Under the pieces are notes generated by a model. The model was given only the letters and a program-made list of their open reading frames with translations. It was not told the origin of the DNA and did no database searches. A stretch of 64,000 bases of DNA from Siphonodentalium dalli (Eukaryota > Mollusca > Scaphopoda > Gadilida > Siphonodentaliidae): positions 114,309,195 to 114,373,194 of the forward strand of contig CP136065.1 in NCBI GenBank assembly GCA_032622095.1. Direction: 5' to 3'. The first letter of the stretch is position 1. Every line of letters starts with the position of its first letter. Shown piece after piece: positions 57,363 to 64,000 of the stretch. Both the position numbers and the translations under genes were made by a program.

Positions 57363-58706
57363 TAAGGCCAAAAAAAATAGATTGTATGTTTCCGGTAACG
57401 GAGTGAAAAAATTAGGGTAGGTAGGTAGGGAAATTTTATTTTTTTAAATTTTATTTTGATATTTTTTATCCAGCTGCAGAAATATTGAATTACCTCAACC
57501 GAAGTGACATAAAATGCCAACTTGTGTTGTGGGGAAAGTATTACTTGATAAATACAGTGGAAATATACATTAAGATTGATGAAAGATCAAACTTACTTCA
57601 TGCTTATAAGTATGTTATTTATTATTCACATACCACATTTTCATAAATTTGGCTATAAACTTGGTACGGAATTGATGTCACTAACTTTTATAAGAATTTT
57701 ACCCATAATATCGCCATTATACTGTACTTGTATTGTGACAACTACATCCCATTGTCTGGAGGAAGCCAGTACACCCAACCTAGCATGCCTGGTTTTTGGA
57801 AACAGTAGCTGTACCCCTAACATATGTGGTGATAACCTCTATACATGTATATATACAGATACACACACACTATGTCCGTTGATAGTGTTCCTATCGGTAC
57901 TCTCGGGCTCCAAATAAAAGTGCAGGCCCAAATAATAGTGCAGGGAGAAAATTCCATTGAAAGTTAACAACAGTGCAGACCCAAATAATAGCACAGGGGA
58001 AACTCTGAGCAAAACATCAACTATAGTTAAAACAATTATAGTACATGTAGGTCAAGCATAGGAATCAACATAGTGTGTGTCATGTAGTGTTTTATTCAAT
58101 ATTTAAATGTTCACATGTATGCCATATACTTGAATATGAACATGCATAAAATTATAAGCTCATCAATTTGGTATCAGAATCATATAGAAATCTTGAGTTT
58201 GTGCTGATTTCAATTTTCATAGCCTCAAAATTAATAAACTTGCAGACTTAAATAAGCACTGTGCAGGGGGGGGGGGGGGGGGGATTTCCCAAGAAAATTA
58301 TAAATGCGCATGCATGTGTATTTGGAACCCATGAATATGTTCCATAAGTCCCAAACAAGACATACAGGTAAAGCAGCCATGAGATCCACTCTCATGAAAT
58401 TAAAATTGCAAAATTCATGCATATCAATCCACAACCCATCACACACCTGGGTCTTTTGAGAGAACTGTCACTTCATGGTCACTTTTCACAGGCATATGTT
58501 AGAAACCATTTGTTTTGCACATTAATGATCATCAATATTTATTAGCATCGGTGGTAAAAAAAAAAAAAAAAAATGTTTTTTTTTTTTTTTTTTTTAAAGA
58601 AAATTTTGACTTTTTCTCAAAATATCAATAAAAAGATTAGGGTCGGCGGGTTATTTTTAGGGTCGGTCGATGTACAGAAACATAGCATCTTTTTTTTTTG
58701 GCCTAA
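57363..58706. mobile_element. TAA-flanked GGCC-family transposon, copy 3
   Basis: TAA 57363-57365, GGCCAAAAAAAATAGATTG. The right end 'agcatcttttttttttggcc' is followed by TAA 58704-58706 (element 57366-58703, 1338 bp). Inner TIRs: TTTCCGGTAACGGAG and 'gggtcggtcgatgtacagaaa'. Parts are inverse matches to copy 2. Contains G run 58265-58283 and an A/T run at 58557-58598. Confidence 0.8.
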
Positions 58707-58748
58707 TATATTCTCGATTAAGATGCGCGTTGTGTTCTGTCTATTGAT

Positions 58749-58780
58749 TATACCCCCACATTTATTATACCCCCATTTTT
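58749..58780 (+). mobile_element. Two broken family A 5' tips
   Basis: ATACCCCCACATTT and ATACCCCCATTTTT occur in succession, each the first bases of family A. The second ends exactly where the family B array starts, so family B apparently inserted in the T run. Confidence 0.5.
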
Positions 58781-61045
58781 AGCTCAACTTACTTTTGTAA
58801 GTTTGAGCTATTGCCATGGTTTGGCGTCCGTCGTCCGTGTGTCCGTCAACAATTTCCTTTGGCGCGGGCTACAGGTTGTACCTTTGGTCTGATCTTCATG
58901 AAATTTGTCATGAATGTTGACATTGACATGTAGATGGGAACGAGTCATTTTGGGGTCATTCGGCCAAAAAACATGGCCGCTGGCAGCCATCTTGGATTTC
59001 AAGATTCAATCCATTGGCGCGGCCTACAGGTCGTACTGTTCATCTGATCTTGATGTTAATAATGACATGTAGATGGGAACGAGTGATTTTGGGGTCGTTC
59101 GGCCAAAAAACATGGCTGCCAGCAGCCATCTTGGATTTTACTCTTTGCATGACTAAATCCTTTGGCGCGGGCTACAGGTCGTTGTTTTGGTTGGAAGTTT
59201 ATGAAATTTGTCATGGATGTTAACACTGTCATGTAAATGGGAACGAGTGATTTTGGAGTTGTTCGGCCAAAACACATGACCGCCAGCAGCCATCTTGGAT
59301 TTTACTCTTTGCATGACTAATTCCTTTGGCGCGGGCTACAGGTTGTACCTTTGGTCTAATCTTTATGAAATTTGTCATGAATGTTGACATTGACATGTAG
59401 ATGGGAACGAATCATTGTGGGATCATTCGGCCAAAAAACATGGCCGCTGGCGGCCATCTTAGATTTCAAAATTCAATCCATTGGCGCGGGCTACAGGTCG
59501 TACTGTTCATCTGATCATCATGAAATTTGTCATGGATGTTAATATTGACATGTAGATGGGAACGAGTCATTTTGGGGTTGTTCGGCCAATAAACATGGCC
59601 GCCAGCAGCCATCTTGGATTTTACTCTTTGCATGACTAAATCCTTTGGCCTGGGCTACAGGTCGTACCTTTGGTCTGATCTTTATGAAATTTGTCATGAA
59701 TGTTGACATTGACATGTAGATGGGAACGAGTCATTTTGGGGTCATTCGCCCAAAAAACATGGCAGCTGGCAGCCATCTTGGATTTCAAGATTCAATCCAT
59801 TGGCGCGGGCTACAGGTCGTACAGTTTATCTGATCATCATGAAATTTGTCATGAATGATAACAATGACATGTAGATGGGATCGAGTCGTTTTGGGGTCGT
59901 TCGGCCAAAAAACATGGCTGCCAGCAGCCATCTTGGATTTTACTCTTTGCATGACTAAATCCTTTGGCGTGGGCTACAGGTCGTTGTGTGGGTCGGAAGT
60001 TTATGAAATTTGTCATGGATGTTAACACTAACATGTAGATGGGAACGAGTGATTTTGGAGTCGTTCGGCCAAAAAACATGGCCGCCAGCAGCCATCTTGG
60101 ATTTTACTCTTTGCATGACTAAATCCTTTGGCGCGGGCTATAGGTTGCCTTTGGTCTAATCTTTATAAAATTTGTCATGAACGTTGACATTGACATGTAG
60201 ATGGGAACGAATCATTTTGGGGTCATTCGCCCAAAAAACATGGCAGCTGGCAGCCATCTTGGATTTCAAGATTCAATCCATTGGCGCGGGCTACAGGTCG
60301 TACTGTTCGTCTGATCATCATGAAATTTGTCATGAATGATAACAATGACATGTAGATGGGATCGAGTCGTTTTGGGGTCATTCGGTCAAAAAACATGGCC
60401 ACCAGCATTTTACTCTTTGCATGACTAAATCCTTTGGTGTGGGCTACAGGTCATACCTTTGGTCTGATCTTTATTAAATTTGTCATGGATGTTAACACTG
60501 ACATGTAGATGGGAACGAGTGATTTTGGAGTCGTTCGGCCAAAAAACATGGCCGCCAGCAGCCATCTTGGATTTTACTCTTTGCATGACTAAATCCTTTG
60601 GCACGGGCTACAGGTTGTACCTTTGGTCTAATCTTTATGAAATTTGTCATGAATGTTGACATTGACATGCAGATGGGAACGAATCATTGTGGGGTCATTC
60701 GGCCAAAAAACATGGCTTCCAGTGGCCATCTTGGATTTCAAAATTCAATCCATTGGCGCGTCTGATCATCATGAAATTTGTAGGTTGTAGCTTTGGTCAG
60801 ATCTTCATAAAATTTGTCATGGATGTTAACAATTATACGTAGATGGGAACGAGTCCTTTTGGGGTCAATTGGCCAAAAAAAATGGCCACCAGCAGCCATC
60901 TTGTATTTTACTCTTTGCATCACTAAATCCTTTGGCGCAGGTTAGACATTTCAATTAGCACCTTTCCTATTCCTCCATTTACTGTCAACCATTAAATTAT
61001 TCCCCTACCTAAGTTGAGCTACAGTGTCATTGACACTTTCATTTT
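58781..61045 (+). mobile_element. Family B Helitron2-like element with 12-13 core monomers
   Basis: 5' stem-loop AGCTCAACTTACTTTTGTAA..GTTTGAGCT, GTCCGTCGTCCGTGTGTCC, then a tandem array. The phrase GGGCTACAGGT occurs about every 155-165 bp (58869, 59024, 59172, 59337, 59491, 59655, 59810, 59974, 60139, 60291, 60444, 60609). Two monomer types mostly alternate: one with 'caagattcaatccattgg', the other with 'actctttgcatgactaaatcctttgg'. Near the 3' end TAAGTTGAGCT is the exact inverse of the 5' start, followed by the hairpin AGTGTCATTGACACT. The many short minus-strand frames are monomer shadows. Confidence 0.8.
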
Positions 61046-61656
61046 GTATCTATTTGAAAATGTGGGATTTTTTTCCAAGTGCAGATAGCTCAACCATGGG
61101 TTATCGGATCTGATTGAAATTATGTATGGAGGTTTGCCATCATGATGGCTTTCAAAAGAGTGCACAATGATATTTGCATTTTTTTGCCTTAGTTTGTAAA
61201 TTTTTCATGATTTTTGTCCTTCCGGCTATTCTACTGATGTCTTTTAACCATTATTTGACTGATCTTGCTGAGTAGAGAAAGTAAGAGGTCCTCAGTATTT
61301 GGGTTCGTGGCTGCTGATGTTTGAATGTGCCACTGTGGGGATATGCCAGCTCCATCAGTGCAATATCTTATTTTGTATCGGACGGATATGAGTAATAATA
61401 ATGACAATGAAAATATTTTTTTTGCAAAAATGAGATCTCATTCAAGACTCCATTCTTGCTGCAGCATTAGTTTCTAATCTCGTAGCTCTTTGTTGATTGA
61501 AAGTTTATATGCCATTGAATTTAATCAAAGCTTCTCAATGACTAAAGACTTTAAATGTTTTTCATTATCCTATTCATGCAACATGTTATGTAGACAATGC
61601 TGATTTTCCATCATTGCAACAAATTTGTTTATGCATTTTTTAAAACATTTTTGTAG

Positions 61657-61785
61657 GACCAGACTCAGATAACTGGAGATTGAGAAGTGACCCCTCAGAT
61701 CGAGGCTTCGCTAGAGGGAGAGGACGAGGTCGTGCTAGGGGTCGAGGAGGAAGGGGTAGAGGACGGGGTGTGGAAAGTTTCACTG
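61657..61785 (+). CDS. LARP1: LARP1 coding exon 6 (RG-rich)
   Basis: CATTTTTGTAG|GACCAGACTC ... TTCACTG|GTAAGT-like donor (GTAAGT with one change). 129 nt, phase 1 to phase 1. After DSDNWRLRSDPSD comes an arginine-glycine tract (RGRGRGRARGRGGRGRGRG), as in animal LARP1 just before the La module. RG tracts bind RNA and are arginine-methylated in related proteins. Confidence 0.88.
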
Positions 61786-61966
61786 GTAAGTTGCAATATA
61801 TGTCATAGTGATAGTTATTCTGAGCATTCACTATTCTAAATATTCTTTAGCAGACAAAAATACACACAGAATTGAATAATATGTTGTCATTGGGTCATTT
61901 TTGTGTGAATATTTGACTTATACTAGTATGTTCAAACTGTATGGTTGATCATGAAAACTAGTAATT

Positions 61967-62581
61967 ATACCCCCACTTTCGAAGAAAATGGGGGGTATAC
62001 TGGATTGACTGCGTCCGTCTGTCCGTCGCGCTTTGTCCGTCCGTTTGTCCGTCCGTCCGTCCGTCCGACCTCATAACTCGAACAACTATGAACCGATTTC
62101 ATTAATTTTTTGTATGCAATCTTCTTAGGACGGTCTCTCCGCATGACGCTAATTGCGGTTCGGTCCGCCTTTTTTTTTCAAGTTACGCCTCTTTTTCGAC
62201 TTATTTTGACTTAGAAAATTCTTTCTGACTTAATAACTTTAACAAATATGAACCGATTTCAATTTTTTTTCGTATACATGCTTCTCACAATACCCTCTCT
62301 ACATGATGCGGCTAGAGATTGGCTCAGACTGTTTTTCGTAATATTACACCTCATTTTCGACTTATTTTGACTTAGAAAATTCTGTCTGACTTAATAACTT
62401 TAACAAATATGAACCGATTTGAATAATTTTTTCTGTACAAGCTTCTTGTGACACCATATCGATATTATTAGTCCGAATTTTTCTTTAAAGTTAAAAATCT
62501 TTTTGGTTGAGTTTACGGATAATGCGTGTTGAATTTGCCACGGTGGGGGGTATGCTAGCACTCGAGTGCACACCTCTTGTT
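61967..62581 (+). mobile_element. Family A Helitron2-like element, complete, in intron 6
   Basis: After AATT: ATACCCCCACTTTCG stem-loop, CCGTCCGTCCGTCCGTCCG (about 62040-62066), then three monomers ('aac.aaatatgaaccgattt' near 62081, 62240 and 62399). 3' end: GTGGGGGGTAT, the perfect palindrome GCACTCGAGTGC (62558-62569), and ACACCTCTTGTT. 615 bp, non-coding. Confidence 0.85.
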
Positions 62582-63084
62582 TTTTACTAATTTGGACAAT
62601 TAGTGCCAGACAATATGTTTATTTATCACCCAAGTGTTGTTCCTGGTGTGCTCACACAACCACTTCATTACTGGTAACAACTGCATGGAAAGGAATAATC
62701 AGTTGATTCACATTTAAAGAATCTGTATAAATAAGCATATAATAGATTAAACATTGCTGGATAAAAACGCTCATTTGAGTGTTCCAGATTTTAAATTAAA
62801 CAAAATAATTTATTTAATTATATTACAACAATTTGTCCCATTTAAACTTCTTTCAAACCACATGTTAAAGTAGACTGAAACATGTTATTTGATATATTAA
62901 TAGATCTTAAATAAAACACAATAGATTTTGTTAAAAATATCAGTGGAACCCTGAATATATCTTCAAATTTCTCTTGGAGAAAAAGTGACATATTCCATTT
63001 TCTCTCAACTATCGTCACATCCCGCTCCCAACAGTCAATTTCATTGATTGGGTTTGTACTAATTGTGAATGTGATGTTGTTCAG
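62582..63084. other. End of LARP1 intron 6, no recognised repeat
   Basis: AT-rich; acceptor GATGTTGTTCAG. The 92-aa minus-strand frame at 62842-63120 overlaps the exon in antisense and shows no family signature. Confidence 0.6.
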
Positions 63085-63229
63085 GTCAAGACTTCCAGTA
63101 CTATGTTGATGACTCGGCATTTAGTCCTGACTCTAATCAAACATCATCCTTCCGACCCGGGTTTGGTGGAACAGTGTACTACCCTTATGTGGATGATGAA
63201 ACTTTGAAGGATTATATAATGAAGCAGAT
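63085..63229 (+). CDS. LARP1: LARP1 coding exon 7 (start of La module)
   Basis: GTTGTTCAG|GTCAAGACTTC ... AAGCAGAT|GTAAGT. 145 nt, phase 1 in, phase 2 out. Contains VYYPYVDDETLKDYIMKQ, which corresponds to the Y-D-x-E-LLKDYIKRQ helix that opens the LARP1 La motif. The last Gln belongs to the conserved set that lines the La RNA pocket (family knowledge). Confidence 0.92.
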
Positions 63230-63590
63230 GTAAGTTGATGGAATTATATGTCCAATAACATTTCTTACAATACTTCTTTATATTTGCAGAAATACAACAA
63301 TTTATTCTTGCATAAATTCCTTCTAATTTGAAAAGTTAATTTATTTTGTTAGCAGCATGTCAGAAATCTTCTGATAAAATTGATATGAATGAGATATAGC
63401 AGTGATTAGGTGATAACTGACTCAAATAAGACTACTGTAACTGCCATTTCCCTCACATTTTGGTGTGTTTCTGCAATATTTTCTCAGCTCTACTATTCCA
63501 GTATCAACTGGAATTTAGCATTGTGAAATAAAATATTCATTTGTCAAAAACTTGTGAAAAGTTTTGAGTAATTCAAACCTTTCCTTCTAG

Positions 63591-63735
63591 TGAGTACTAC
63601 TTTAGTGAAGATAACTTACAGAAGGATTTCTTCCTGCGACGGAGAATGGATTCTGAGGGCTGGATACCTGTCACCTTTGTGGCGGGGTTTCATCGTGTGC
63701 AGGCACTGACACAGGACATGAATCAAATAATTGAG
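63591..63735 (+). CDS. LARP1: LARP1 coding exon 8 (La motif core; gene continues)
   Basis: CCTTCTAG|TGAGTACTAC ... ATTGAG|GTGAAC. 145 nt, phase 2 in, phase 0 out. [19 protein letters not shown] and '[11 protein letters not shown]' are diagnostic of the LARP1-type La motif, a winged-helix fold that binds poly(A) or TOP RNA. The conserved Tyr-Tyr, Asn-Leu, Asp-Phe-Phe and Phe-His-Arg are intact. The rest of the La motif, the RRM-like region and the C-terminal DM15 repeats that bind the cap of TOP mRNAs must lie beyond the window. Confidence 0.95.
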
Positions 63736-64000
63736 GTGAACAATAAATTATTTAAGTCTTGTTCTAGTTTCCTGCGATCATTATTAGTGCAACTTGTTAA
63801 AGATGTGTTGTAAGCTTATGACATCAGTACAGAATTTGCATTGTGTTGAAAAATTCTCTTGAGATCGCATAGTGAAATTAAGACGTTCCATGGGGAATTT
63901 CGGACAGCATCTTTTGTTTCATAGAGTGTTCAATGCGGGCTATCATGATATGATGTTAGTCTGATTAATTCTATCATAATTTGGCCAATAACTGCATTAG
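63736..64000 (+). other. LARP1: Beginning of LARP1 intron 8
   Basis: Starts GTGAAC. No further exon is visible before the window ends. Confidence 0.7.

Larger units (their letters stand above)
56356..61656 (+). other. LARP1: LARP1 intron 5
   Basis: 5301 bp filled by transposons: family A (56516), a TAA-flanked element (57363) and a large family B array (58781). A minisatellite of AATAATAGTGCAGGG-like units lies at 56975-57050 and again at 57905-58010. Confidence 0.75.

Noticed and set aside
58808-60923. Series of similar 60-76 aa minus-strand frames, as if a repeat protein family
   Set aside because: They are the same stretch of each tandem core monomer read in one frame; stops and frame change between monomers.
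37990-62070. (CCGT)n tracts as independent microsatellites
   Set aside because: They always sit between the 5' stem-loop and the core repeats of families A-C or their fragments, so they are parts of those elements.

Overview
The window is animal nuclear DNA, AT-rich and intron-rich, and looks like a marine invertebrate, probably a mollusc. The lophotrochozoan/bivalve guess is an inference. It rests on the many short elements built from a terminal stem-loop, a (CCGT)n tract and 150-165 bp core repeats, an architecture known from bivalve 'pearl'-type repeats. The only host gene I can support is LARP1 (La-related protein 1) on the + strand. Its start codon is at 26745, and eight coding exons in the window (1260 nt, 420 codons) run up to the La motif at 63735. 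The gene continues beyond the window. All internal junctions are GT-AG and all phases agree.

Layout. 1-4860: transposon debris, including the tip of a family A element at the very edge, two head-to-head family B arrays and a TTAA-flanked element. 4860-7650: a decayed LINE on the - strand with an intact 603-aa reverse-transcriptase ORF and a frameshifted endonuclease, ending in an (ACAGAT)n tail. 7650-13458: small palindromic elements and local tandem duplications. 13459-15581: four copies of one TTAA-flanked foldback MITE, two of them head to head. 16665-22563: a 5.9-kb non-coding element with 1.2-1.5 kb inverted arms around 13 tandem units of about 190 bp. 23551-25960: a TA-flanked palindromic MITE, then mostly featureless sequence. 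25960-26110: a candidate TATA-less promoter (ETS, NRF1-like and YY1-like motifs). 26745-64000: LARP1. Its 22-kb first intron carries at least ten identifiable transposon insertions, some nested, several with exact target-site duplications and paralogous empty sites.

The most coherent signal beyond the gene is a group of five sequence-distinct non-autonomous families (called A-E here). All share one plan. They begin with A after a T. A short 5' inverted repeat has its partner not at the 3' end but just inside a small 3' hairpin, and the 3' end reads close to CTCTTGTT. A nested copy whose host also has an empty paralog shows insertion without target duplication. This matches the Helitron2/Helentron class (asymmetric terminal inverted repeats, T|T insertion). 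Core repeats are shared between families whose ends differ, which suggests exchange of modules. No Rep/helicase ORF is present, so all would depend on a partner elsewhere.

No tRNA, rRNA, CRISPR or bacterial-type feature was seen. Most short open frames are shadows of repeats.
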